A stretch of 64,000 nt of DNA, from the NCBI GenBank assembly GCA_024401455.1, contig JAKSLA010000001.1:44262-108261 (forward strand), in the 5' to 3' direction. The translations under genes were made by a program, and so were the position numbers. Of the stretch, positions 38,072-46,236 are shown piece after piece. This stretch comes from Paludibacteraceae bacterium. Its GTDB lineage: Bacteria > Bacteroidota > Bacteroidia > Bacteroidales > Paludibacteraceae. Under the pieces are notes generated by a model. That model was given only the letters and a program-made list of their open reading frames with translations, was not told where the DNA came from and ran no database searches. Position 1 is the first letter of the stretch. Each line of letters begins with the position of its first letter.

Positions 38072-40207
38072 TTACTTCAACTCAATAGTAACCACCTCAT
38101 TAGCGTCAAAACGATCACCCGGTGCTTTCGACTGGGCAGCCACACGACCTCTACCAACAAGATTCACCCTCAAGCCCATATTCTCCAAGACATAAATGGC
38201 GTCCTTGGCGCCCATTCCCTTCACGTCGGGCATATAGTTGCCGTTTATCTTATGCGGTTTCAGAAGCACATCGTTTCTCCGTCCTTCCGAGAAAGCCCAT
38301 CGGCAAGGCTTTTTCTTGTCCGCATCACTCTGCGTATAAGCGATAGAGAGTTCATCCATCACCAAACGAAGACTATTAAGGTCTCCGTCCTTCGTTATCG
38401 GAATCTTAACCTCGTTCGCATCCGCCAAGAACGGATCCGTATGGATGAGCGGACTTTGAGCATAGACACGCTCTGCGATCGTCTTAAAGACACTGCCCGA
38501 TATGGCACCTGCCGAAGGATAACCTATATTAGGGCTCCAAACCACGACAATCATCGAATATTTCGGATTGTCGGCCGGAAAATAACCGCAAAAAGTAAGT
38601 TGGTGAGATTTCCTGACACCACGCTTACCGTAATCCACCTGTGCCGTACCCGTCTTTCCCGCAATGAGGAAATGGTCTGAGTGAACATTTTTTGCCGTAC
38701 CAGACTCGACCACGCCAATCAACATCTCATTTACCTTCTTCAAGGTTTTCTGGCTACAGATGGAAGGGTTTATCACACTGGTCGAGAAGGTTTTCCATTC
38801 AGAACCATTCTTATTAATGGACTTCACGAAAAACGGCTTTATCATCTTACCCTTGTTGGCTATCGCATTATAGAAAGTCAACATATAAATGGGCGGAATC
38901 TGCGTCTCATAACCAAACGACATCCACGCCAAAGAAGTTCCCGACCAATCGGACGCCGAAGGGTCCTTAATCCTAGGCTTGGCTGCACCCGGTATCTCCA
39001 AATCCATCGGTTCGTTCATCTTCATATCATAAAGTCGATGAATGAATCGGCTTGGATTCTCGCTATAATATTTGTCAATGACCTTTGCCACACCGATATT
39101 GGAAGAGTAAGCAATCGCCTGCTTCACCGATATCTTGCCGTAACCACCTTTATTCCAGTTGTGGTCTTTCACACTAACACTTCCCTTATATGGCCAAATA
39201 CCATTTCCGGTATCCACTATATAAGAAGTATCAATCACACCATCTTCAAGGGCCACCATAATGGAGGCCGTCTTGAAGGTTGAGCCAGGCTCCGTAAGGC
39301 TACCTACTGCAAAGTTCTGGCTCTCTTCGTAAACGCCCAACGAACGACGTTGGAGATTACTGATGGCCTTAACCTCGCCCGATTCAGTCTCCATCACGAT
39401 GGCACATCCACGGTCAGCATCCACTTGCACCAACTTGTTAAGCAAAGCCGACTCCGTAATGTCCTGGATGTTGACATCAATCGTAGTTTGCACATCACAG
39501 CCATCTTCCGGGTCAACGATATTGACCGCACGGAAACGGCCGGCAATCTTCAAACTGCATTTAACGCCGCACTTGCCTCGCAGATAGGAGTCGTATTGCT
39601 TCTCCAAACCACTACTACCACCCTTGTCCAACTCAGCGTAAATCTGTCCGACGGTTCGCGAAGCCAATGTACCCAACGGCTTCTTTCTCGAAACCTGTTC
39701 CACGAAGTTGTATCCCGACACATTCGGTCCCTTGCGAAAGAAAGGAAACTGAGCAATCTCTTTCTTCTCATTATAGGTCAACTTCTTGTTATTCACCTTA
39801 TAATATCTTGATTGAGATTTAAATCCTTTCAAGATATGGTTCTTCAACTCGCTCGAGGTCTTATCCGTATATATCCGCGAGAGACTTATGGAGAGCGAAT
39901 CAATGTATTTCAGCAACGTATCCTTCTCCATACCATCGGCCTTGAAGTCCATATATAAGGTATAAGAAGGAATCGTACTGGCCATCATTTTCCCGTCACA
40001 TGCCAAAATATTTCCACGATTCGGGTTGATCACCAAACTGTCGCGTTTGTAAGAAGAGCCAACCTTTCGCCATTGTTCGCCCTCCTTTGCTATCAAACGG
40101 ATAGCAGACCCTATGACCAGCAATGCTCCGATACAAGCCAAGGCATAGACGAAAAAAAAGCGGACTATTATCTCTTTCTTTAACGACACGACTATTATCT
40201 CTTTCAA
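38072..40207 (-). CDS. ftsI: Division-specific class B penicillin-binding protein with C-terminal PASTA domain
   Basis: A 711-residue transpeptidase that cross-links septal peptidoglycan. One N-terminal transmembrane helix (residues ~15-37), a dimerisation domain (RGNILACDGKMMAS onwards), and the transpeptidase domain with SxxK in GSTFKTAS (~residue 312), SxN in AYSSNIGVAK (~372) and KTG in IAGKTGTAQV (~503). A PASTA domain (residues ~655-711, MPDVKGMGAKDAIYVLENMG) closes the protein, as in Bacteroidetes FtsI. The N-terminus contains an in-frame micro-duplication: the same 15-bp segment occurs at 40164 and 40191, giving KEIIV twice in the first 16 residues. It lies between the FtsL-like gene and murE. 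Confidence 0.96.
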   Translation of the reverse strand: MKEIIVVSLKKEIIVRFFFVYALACIGALLVIGSAIRLIAKEGEQWRKVGSSYKRDSLVINPNRGNILACDGKMMASTIPSYTLYMDFKADGMEKDTLLKYIDSLSISLSRIYTDKTSSELKNHILKGFKSQSRYYKVNNKKLTYNEKKEIAQFPFFRKGPNVSGYNFVEQVSRKKPLGTLASRTVGQIYAELDKGGSSGLEKQYDSYLRGKCGVKCSLKIAGRFRAVNIVDPEDGCDVQTTIDVNIQDITESALLNKLVQVDADRGCAIVMETESGEVKAISNLQRRSLGVYEESQNFAVGSLTEPGSTFKTASIMVALEDGVIDTSYIVDTGNGIWPYKGSVSVKDHNWNKGGYGKISVKQAIAYSSNIGVAKVIDKYYSENPSRFIHRLYDMKMNEPMDLEIPGAAKPRIKDPSASDWSGTSLAWMSFGYETQIPPIYMLTFYNAIANKGKMIKPFFVKSINKNGSEWKTFSTSVINPSICSQKTLKKVNEMLIGVVESGTAKNVHSDHFLIAGKTGTAQVDYGKRGVRKSHQLTFCGYFPADNPKYSMIVVVWSPNIGYPSAGAISGSVFKTIAERVYAQSPLIHTDPFLADANEVKIPITKDGDLNSLRLVMDELSIAYTQSDADKKKPCRWAFSEGRRNDVLLKPHKINGNYMPDVKGMGAKDAIYVLENMGLRVNLVGRGRVAAQSKAPGDRFDANEVVTIELK

Positions 40208-40241
40208 AAGCCAAGGCAGGCGAACCTTACCTCAGCGGTTA

Positions 40242-40601
40242 TTATTCAATTCGGAACGGAGGCGTGGTTGACTCGGTCAAATCCACACCATGCGCCTTAA
40301 TGATATTCTTCACCTTCGACTGGCGGCTGATCATCATCAACTCCGACGTACGGGTCAATGCGTCCAACTTCACGTCAAGCAACTGGTTCTGCAAGCGGTC
40401 TATCTCAATAAGTTTCTGCTGGCAAGCATAACGGTTGCCGACATAGAGGAAAAGCATGGCCAAAATCAACAGAATAAGCCAAACTTGACGCAAGAAGAAA
40501 TCCTTTTTGAAGACATTTCCCGCAAACAAGTCACGAACAGAGACACCCTTCATATCGGTGAACTCCTTCATGTCGCTCAATGTTTTCTTCGACCACAACA
40601 T
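40242..40601 (-). CDS. ftsL: FtsL-like small bitopic division protein
   Basis: A 119-residue protein with one transmembrane helix (WLILLILAMLFLYVGNRY, residues ~41-58), followed by a periplasmic coiled coil (KLIEIDRLQNQLLDVKLDALTR). FtsL sequences are poorly conserved; the call rests on topology, size and the invariant position between rsmH and ftsI. It would complex with an FtsB-like protein and FtsQ to activate FtsW/FtsI. Confidence 0.85.
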   Translation of the reverse strand: MLWSKKTLSDMKEFTDMKGVSVRDLFAGNVFKKDFFLRQVWLILLILAMLFLYVGNRYACQQKLIEIDRLQNQLLDVKLDALTRTSELMMISRQSKVKNIIKAHGVDLTESTTPPFRIE

Positions 40602-40613
40602 ACGCCTACCCCT

Positions 40614-41534
40614 TTAGATAAGTTCTGCCGCACGCAATTTAGCGCTGCGAGACCTTGGATTGCGAGCAATCTCGTCGTCGTCAGGCACAATCACCTTGTT
40701 GTTCACTAAACGGAAGGGGGCAAGCCTGTTTCCAAAGAAATCCTGCTCCACCTTACCTTCGAAGTTGCCGGCACGGAAAAAGTTCTTCACCAAACGATCT
40801 TCCAACGAATGGTAAGTCAAGATGACCAATCGCCCACCTGGCTTTAGCGATTTTTTCGCCTGTTCCAAGAATCGTTTGAGCACATCCATTTCATGGTTCA
40901 CCTCAATGCGAATAGCCTGAAACACCTTTGCCATATCCTTCTTCTGCTTATCACGAGAGAAGAACGGATCCAACACGGCAAGCAAATCGGAGATGCGCTC
41001 AAGTTGCTTAGAAGAACGCGCCTTCACGATAGCCGAGGCCAATTTGCGAGCGTTGGACAACTCACCATAAAGGTAAAAGACATCAGCCAACTGCTCCTCC
41101 GTGTAAGTGTTGAGCAAGTCGGCCGCCGTCATCGACGCCTTCTGATTCATACGCATATCCAACTTACCGTCGAAACGGAAAGAGAAGCCACGCTCCGGAT
41201 CATCAAAATGGTGGAACGAAACGCCTAAATCGGCCAAAATGCCATCCACCTTCTCTTCTCCGTAATATTTCAAGAAGTTGGAAAGGTAACAGAAGTTGCT
41301 ACGGACAAACGTGAAACGCTTGTCGTCCAACGCATTCCGCATCGCATCCTCATCCTGATCAAAGCCGAACAAGTGACCATTTTCACCCAAACGGCTCATA
41401 ATCTCGCGAGAATGTCCACCCCCGCCAAATGTAACATCCACATAGACGCCATCCGGTTTAATGTCCAGATGCTCCATGCAAGGCTCCAAAAGAGCGGGAA
41501 CGTGATATACAACCTTTACTTCTTCCATACCCAT
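40614..41534 (-). CDS. rsmH: 16S rRNA (cytosine1402-N4)-methyltransferase RsmH
   Basis: A 306-residue SAM-dependent enzyme. Motifs: HVPALLEPCMEHL, the SAM loop YVDVTFGGGGHSREIM (residues ~30-45), GILADLGVSFHHFDDPERGFSFR (key residues DLGxSxxxxDxxxRGFSF, ~103) and LVILTYHSLEDRLVKNFFR near residue 235. The start codon overlaps the mraZ stop in a TAATG arrangement, so translation is coupled. It is the second gene of the dcw operon. Confidence 0.97.
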   Translation of the reverse strand: MGMEEVKVVYHVPALLEPCMEHLDIKPDGVYVDVTFGGGGHSREIMSRLGENGHLFGFDQDEDAMRNALDDKRFTFVRSNFCYLSNFLKYYGEEKVDGILADLGVSFHHFDDPERGFSFRFDGKLDMRMNQKASMTAADLLNTYTEEQLADVFYLYGELSNARKLASAIVKARSSKQLERISDLLAVLDPFFSRDKQKKDMAKVFQAIRIEVNHEMDVLKRFLEQAKKSLKPGGRLVILTYHSLEDRLVKNFFRAGNFEGKVEQDFFGNRLAPFRLVNNKVIVPDDDEIARNPRSRSAKLRAAELI

Positions 41535-42004
41535 TATTCTAATGTAGGAGCCTTGTTGCCCATCTTACTCTGCATAGCGGCAGCGAAATCATCCATATCA
41601 CACAAACTCGCCTCGAAGGTATCCTTGTTCCACACCTCAAAGTAGTTGCCGATTCCGACGAAAAGCGCATCCGTCTCCACACCAATCATCTCCATGTGTT
41701 TCTTGGTGATCAAGATACGGCCATTGCTATCCAACTCGACGGGCTCAACGCTTGCCGTGAACTGGCGATAAAGCGCCAAATCCTTTCGGTCCCACAAGTT
41801 CAAATTGGCTTGAAACTCTGCATCCATCTTCTCCCAAACCGACTCGGGATAAAGTTTCACGCATTTGTTTATCGGGTCTGCTTGCAATATGAGGGATGCT
41901 TCGCCGGATTTTTCCAGCGACTTTCGGTAGAGCGCAGGGACGAACAAGCGTCCTTTGCTATCTGCCTTAGCTTCAATATTTCCCAAAAATTTAAGCATAC
42001 CCAT
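41534..42004 (-). CDS. mraZ: Transcriptional regulator MraZ
   Basis: A 156-residue protein with two SpoVT-AbrB-like repeats: FLGNIEAKADSKGRLFVPALYR at the start and ASVEPVELDSNGRILITKKH in the middle. MraZ binds DNA repeats upstream of its own operon and tunes dcw expression. It is the first gene of the operon, 17 bp or so after the predicted transcription start. Confidence 0.96.
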   Translation of the reverse strand: MGMLKFLGNIEAKADSKGRLFVPALYRKSLEKSGEASLILQADPINKCVKLYPESVWEKMDAEFQANLNLWDRKDLALYRQFTASVEPVELDSNGRILITKKHMEMIGVETDALFVGIGNYFEVWNKDTFEASLCDMDDFAAAMQSKMGNKAPTLE

Positions 42005-42026
42005 TTGGTGCCAATATTCAATGTGT

Positions 42027-42058
42027 CAAAGGTAGTAATTATTTTTCTTCCCCCACAA
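42027..42058 (-). promoter_or_regulatory. Promoter of the dcw operon
   Basis: On the minus strand TTGTG (42058-42054), 19-bp spacer and TACCTTTG (42034-42027), the Bacteroidetes promoter pattern, 23 bp before the mraZ start codon. MraZ-type operator repeats were not clearly recognised in the region. Confidence 0.7.
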
Positions 42059-42456
42059 TCCCCCACCATCATTTTTTTCACACCCCTTCAACTTGTTATT
42101 AACAGGTTATCAACAAAAACCATTCCACAATTTTTCCACAAGCCAAAACATAACAACATAATAATCTTATACTTAACAAAAACATTCAGAAAAATGGGGC
42201 GAAGTGGAGCAAGAAAACAGTCAACAATCGTCAAACAGCAGTTTTTCAAACTTCAAAACACCAGTTTTAAGCCTCAACAAAGCACATTTCAAGCCCTTCA
42301 AACAGCATAAACAGTAACTCTTCTACCTACAAAATCATTCTTCAGCCCCCTTTTTTCTGCGCCCAAACAGAGGCATCCTCTATCTTTTCGGCACATTAAC
42401 ATATACGAGAACACCCTTTTTTCGGGGAAAATTAGTTTTGATTGACAAAAAAGATA
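42059..42456. other. Intergenic region with a DnaA-box-like array
   Basis: Four 9-mers similar to the DnaA box TTATCCACA lie in one orientation: TTATTAACA (42096-42104), TTATCAACA (42107-42115), CATTCCACA (42121-42129), TTTTCCACA (42132-42140), at 11-14-11 bp spacing. None is a perfect box. The rest (42150-42430) has no gene or terminator that can be supported. Open frames here are short shadows. Confidence 0.4.
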
Positions 42457-42464
42457 TAAATTTG
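42457..42464 (+). promoter_or_regulatory. -7 element for the glycine-lipid operon
   Basis: TAAATTTG matches TAnnTTTG, 27 bp before the start codon. A TTTG (42437-42440) lies 16 bp upstream, a shorter spacer than the usual 19-21. Confidence 0.55.
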
Positions 42465-42490
42465 AAGTCATTATTAGAAATTGACATAAA

Positions 42491-43321
42491 ATGTCCGAAA
42501 ACGTAGCAAATACAAGCAAAAAGAAGGTTGACATCGACGCAATTCTCGAAAGCAAGGCTCCCGCTTTGAAGAAGAAATTGCCCAATTTTGTCATATCGTA
42601 TTTGAAAAAAACGATACATCAAGACGAGTTGAATGAAATATTCACGACGGACAAGGACAAGTTGGGAAACGAGTTCACCGGTTCGAATATGAAGCGATTC
42701 AATTGGACCCTCAAAATCGAAGGGGAAGAGAACTTGCCCGAAGACGGACGTGTCATTTTCGCCTCCAACCACCCATTGGGCGGTGCCGACGGCGTTGTAC
42801 TTTTGGACTTCCTCAGCAGAAGGTACAAAGAGGTGAAAGCCCCTGTAAACGACTTGCTTATGCACGTTGAAAACATGAGGAACTTCTTCATTCCCATCAA
42901 CAAGTTGGGCAGCCAGACAAAAGAGGCATCCATCGAAATCAACCACGCTTACGAATCGGACACCACCATCCTTTACTTCCCAGCAGGAATGTGTTCCCGC
43001 CGCCAACCCAACGGCGAGATAAAGGATATGGACTGGAAAAAGGCGTTCATCGTAAACGCCGTAAAACACCAACGCGACATCGTTCCGTTGCATTTCATCG
43101 GACACAACTCCAAATTCTTCTACAACCTCGCTTATTACCGTACGAAATTAGGCATCAAGGCAAACATCGAGATGCTTTACCTCGTCGACGAGTTGTTCAA
43201 GAGCAAGAACACCACGTTTACCGCAAGAATCGGGAAACCGATTCCTTGGCAGACGTTTACACAAGAGAAGACTCCCCTTCAATGGGCCGCTTATATAAAA
43301 GACATCGTTTATAATTTATAA
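42491..43321 (+). CDS. glsA: PlsC-like acyltransferase, probable glycine-lipid O-acyltransferase
   Basis: A 276-residue membrane-associated acyltransferase. The catalytic motif NHxxxxD appears in SNHPLGGADGVVLLDFL (residues ~96-112) and the substrate loop in YFPAGMCSRR (~164-173). On its own it could be a 1-acylglycerol-3-phosphate acyltransferase, but 13 bp downstream lies a hemolysin-type GNAT acyltransferase. That pair corresponds to GlsA/GlsB of Bacteroides thetaiotaomicron, where GlsB N-acylates glycine with a 3-hydroxy fatty acid and GlsA adds the second acyl chain to form glycine lipids of the envelope. The assignment is by motif and gene pairing. Confidence 0.8.
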   Translation: MSENVANTSKKKVDIDAILESKAPALKKKLPNFVISYLKKTIHQDELNEIFTTDKDKLGNEFTGSNMKRFNWTLKIEGEENLPEDGRVIFASNHPLGGADGVVLLDFLSRRYKEVKAPVNDLLMHVENMRNFFIPINKLGSQTKEASIEINHAYESDTTILYFPAGMCSRRQPNGEIKDMDWKKAFIVNAVKHQRDIVPLHFIGHNSKFFYNLAYYRTKLGIKANIEMLYLVDELFKSKNTTFTARIGKPIPWQTFTQEKTPLQWAAYIKDIVYNL

Positions 43322-43334
43322 CGAACAGATCGAA

Positions 43335-44309
43335 ATGGAGAATATCATAGATCCAATAGACAAGAAACTGCTTGAAGCCGAATTGACGCCCGAGCGTCGT
43401 CTAAGAAAGACGAACAAAGGCAACAACGAAATATTTGTGGTCAACCACCACAACGCACCCAACGTGCTCAGGGAGATTGGCCGTCTCAGGGAAATCTCCT
43501 TCCGCAGTTCGGGCGGCGGCTCAGGATTGGCTTGCGACATTGACATATACGATACAATGGACGTTCCTTACGAGCAACTAATCGTTTGGAATCCAGAAGA
43601 GAGAGAAATCATCGGAGGCTACCGCTATATCCACGGCTCCAACGTGTCGTTTGACAACAATGGGAAACCGATGCTCACCTCGTCTCACTTGTTCGACTAT
43701 TCGGAGGAGTTCATCAAAGATTACCTTCCTCGCACCATTGAGTTAGGACGTTCCTTCGTTCGCCCAGAATACCAATCAACGAAGATGGGGGCAAAGAGCC
43801 TCTTCGCATTGGACAACATTTGGGACGGATTGGGAGCCCTCATCGTAACGATTCCGGAGACTTACTACTTCTTTGGAAAGGCTACGATGTATCCGACATT
43901 TGGAATCGAGGCAAGGAACATGATTCTCTACTTCATGAAGAAATATTTTCCAGACCGTGACCATCTTGTTTTCCCTTACAAGCCAATGCCTGTTGACTAC
44001 AACGAGAAAGAGATGGAGCAACTCTTCTGCGGAAAGACCTACAAAGAGGATTATGCCATACTAAAGGACCAAGTCAGGAAGTTCGGCAGAAACATACCTC
44101 CACTCATCAACGCCTACATGTCCCTCTCCCCTTCTATGAGGACATTCGGCACTTGCATCAACGACGAATTCGGCGACGTAGAAGAGACCGGACTGATGAT
44201 TACCATCCAGGAGATCTTCGAGGAAAAGCGCATCCGCCACGTACAAAGTTACTTGGAAGAGTGCGTAACCAAAGGCAAGAACGAAACAGGGTACGGAAAG
44301 ATTTGCTAA
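43335..44309 (+). CDS. glsB: OlsB/hemolysin-like GNAT N-acyltransferase, probable glycine N-acyltransferase
   Basis: A 324-residue protein of the ornithine-lipid/hemolysin-like acyltransferase group. Visible conserved segments: REIGRLREISFRSSGGGSG (residues ~36-54), DIDIYDTMDVPYEQLIVWN (~58-76), IIGGYRYIHG (~82) and ELGRSFVRPEYQSTKMGAKSLFALDNIW (key residues ELGRSxVxPxY, ~135). These enzymes transfer a 3-hydroxyacyl chain from acyl-ACP to an amino group. In Bacteroidales the homologue GlsB makes N-acylglycine, the first step of glycine-lipid synthesis. It follows the PlsC-like gene by 13 bp in one operon. Confidence 0.85.
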   Translation: MENIIDPIDKKLLEAELTPERRLRKTNKGNNEIFVVNHHNAPNVLREIGRLREISFRSSGGGSGLACDIDIYDTMDVPYEQLIVWNPEEREIIGGYRYIHGSNVSFDNNGKPMLTSSHLFDYSEEFIKDYLPRTIELGRSFVRPEYQSTKMGAKSLFALDNIWDGLGALIVTIPETYYFFGKATMYPTFGIEARNMILYFMKKYFPDRDHLVFPYKPMPVDYNEKEMEQLFCGKTYKEDYAILKDQVRKFGRNIPPLINAYMSLSPSMRTFGTCINDEFGDVEETGLMITIQEIFEEKRIRHVQSYLEECVTKGKNETGYGKIC

Positions 44310-44847
44310 ACGGGGGATTTCCCATGCGGCAAGAACGAAACGAGGCATTGGACGGCGCGCAAGGCATTGGGTGGCACAAGGCATTGGGCGGGCACAAGGC
44401 ACCGCCCCTACACGGATAACTGCCAATCACCTCAACAATGTAAAAATCTTCAATGCATTGAAGAAATTTACGTAAAAACCTTCAACGGACTGAAGATTTT
44501 TACGTCATCCCATAGAAAAACGCAGGGGCCAACACCAACAACTGGCAGGCAACGTCTGAAAGACGTTATTTCTATAACCCTGTACATACACTGAACAAAG
44601 TGAAGTGGATGTACAGGGTAAAGTGTATATACAGGGTGACAATGGTGCGTCTGTAAGACGCTATCTCTGTAGTGCGTACTATATCGTCTTACGGACGAGT
44701 GCCCAAGTCTTGTTGTCCGCACACGTCACTTCGCTCCATGTACGGGGTTATGGGAATAGCGTCTTAACAGACGCACAAGAAGCGTAGCGATGCCTTGAGC
44801 GCACATCACCTTTCAGGTATAATATCAGACAATCATAATGATTCAAT
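44310..44847. repeat. Repeat-rich non-coding region with fold-back structure
   Basis: No gene is supported. 44340-44411 contains degenerate GGCATTGGGNGGCACAAGG units and ends in the 25-bp repeat identical to 23298-23322. 44440-44503 is a fold-back: GTAAAAATCTTCA (44440-44452) and TGAAGATTTTTAC (44491-44503), enclosing the 16-bp palindrome CTTCAATGCATTGAAG (44449-44464). 44552-44790 has further short inverted repeats (AACGTCTGAAAGACGTT, GCGTCTGTAAGACGC) and a GAAGCGTAGCGATGCCTTG segment like the repeats at 3926 and 4876. Confidence 0.6.
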
Positions 44848-45810
44848 TCATATTGCTTTCAGACTAAACGCTTCAGAAAATGGTATTCTGGCATGAGTTT
44901 CATGATATTTCTTCCATGCCGGTTCATTATGACTGATCTCTGAGATTTCGCGAGAAGTAGAATTCTTGAACCTTTCGCATACAATATGTATTATATTCTT
45001 TTCTGCTTCTGTAAGCACATTATCATCGGGAGTGCTCTCAGCAATCAACACATTGCCCTCACATTCACCTATAAGCCGTGGCTCCTGATGTATTTCATCA
45101 AATTCGCTATACACTTTATCCCACCTGTCCGGAACAGGACCGTAATCAAATGCACGATACGCAAGCCCTGTAATTGCCATTCCTCGCTGTTGGTACGAAA
45201 GGAAATCTATATAGAACAGAAGTTTGTTCATTTTTGTACAGAACACTTCTCCACATTCATTAAGCACCATGAGTATAACAGTTTTCAGGCGAGAAAGAGA
45301 CAAGGGTGAGTATCCATTTTCTTGCCCACGGACAGTTCTAAATATTCTTTTGCGCTCGTAATTATCAGTGTGGTATTCTTTGGCTTGAGAAATCACTGTT
45401 TTCACTTTTTCCGAAATCGACATATACTCTTTATCTGACAACACCTGCCGTGCAGACTCTACAAGGTCGAGAAAAACCTTAGGATTCATTATAGAACGAA
45501 TCATTCGTCCGTTGGACACACTAGGGACTTCCCCACTTTCATACAAACGCCACTGATTGGCGCCAATGCCCAGTATTGCAGACATCTTAGACGCCGACAC
45601 TCCGTATCGATTACGAATAGCAACAATCTCATCTGAGAAAGGGATTCCATACTTGACGCGATACTGGTTTGTCACTTGAAAGAATCCAGCATCATCACTT
45701 TCACATGTGGTAAACAATTCACCTGTGTCTTCGCACCTATATGATGTGTGGATGTATTCATATTCCTCACCGCGATAGTTCCATGTACGAGTTTCGTACA
45801 CAGTCTTCAT
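44848..45810 (-). CDS. HTH-Panacea (SocA-like/DUF4065) antitoxin-like protein
   Basis: A 320-residue soluble protein with three parts. Residues ~1-55 carry a YgiT/MqsA-like N-terminus (YRCEDTGELF, but without the usual pair of CxxC motifs). Residues ~60-120 are a helix-turn-helix (EIVAIRNRYGVSASKMSAILGIG, then WRLYESGEVPS). Residues ~175-320 match the Panacea domain (MNKLLFYIDFLSYQQRGMAITGLAYRAFDYGPVPDRWDKVY), known as the neutralising module of many toxin-antitoxin pairs and of the SocA proteolytic adaptor. Normally a toxin gene lies next to it; none is visible on either side (repeats downstream, non-coding DNA upstream), so it seems orphaned or acts with a distant partner. Confidence 0.82.
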   Translation of the reverse strand: MKTVYETRTWNYRGEEYEYIHTSYRCEDTGELFTTCESDDAGFFQVTNQYRVKYGIPFSDEIVAIRNRYGVSASKMSAILGIGANQWRLYESGEVPSVSNGRMIRSIMNPKVFLDLVESARQVLSDKEYMSISEKVKTVISQAKEYHTDNYERKRIFRTVRGQENGYSPLSLSRLKTVILMVLNECGEVFCTKMNKLLFYIDFLSYQQRGMAITGLAYRAFDYGPVPDRWDKVYSEFDEIHQEPRLIGECEGNVLIAESTPDDNVLTEAEKNIIHIVCERFKNSTSREISEISHNEPAWKKYHETHARIPFSEAFSLKAI

Positions 45811-46236
45811 TTCCTTGGGCTAATCATGGCTATTGTTCTTTGAATGGGTAAACTTTTTGTTTTATGCGGCAAAATCACAAAGAGATATTGATCTACCCAA
45901 ATTTTAAACGTTAAAGTTGAACTTTCGCAACTCCAATACACATATACGCAACTCCGCCACATCTTTCATTCCTCCTACAATTTCATATTCATGCATCTCA
46001 TGTCTCGCTACGTCCTTGGTTCAAACCATTCGGGACAATCACAGCATAGTCGATTCCCGAAATTGGTATTTCCATAACGGGAATAGGCAGCCCGTAGTGG
46101 TGCGGACTGCCTATTGGATGAGGACCGACAAGAGACTGTTCCATAATGCCTACAGTTGGCACAGTTCCTTTTTTATGTTTACTATGCTTTATCAAATGGG
46201 AAGGCTACAAAATCCTACATTGCCTTATTCTTAGCA
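45811..46236. other. Intergenic region with competing hairpins
   Basis: TCCCGAA (46055-46061) can pair with TTCGGGA upstream (46029-46035), or, as ATTCCCG (46053-46059), with CGGGAAT downstream (46078-46084). Next comes a strong hairpin AATAGGCAG/CTGCCTATT (46082-46090/46107-46115) and a small one TGCC/GGCA near 46148-46162 with T6 following. The pattern fits a structured RNA or recombination site, but no function is known. A 65-codon minus-strand frame (45998-46195) spans it and is not supported. Confidence 0.4.

Noticed and set aside
26309-42004. Missing murF/ddl as a deletion in the dcw cluster
   Set aside because: In Bacteroidales these genes are commonly outside this cluster, so their absence is expected and not a sign of loss.
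42096-42140. Replication origin
   Set aside because: No perfect DnaA box, no dnaA/dnaN neighbours and no skew evidence can be seen in the window; listed only as a box-like array.
45998-46195. 65-codon minus-strand frame across the hairpin cluster
   Set aside because: The inverted repeats explain the sequence better; no start context or recognisable family.
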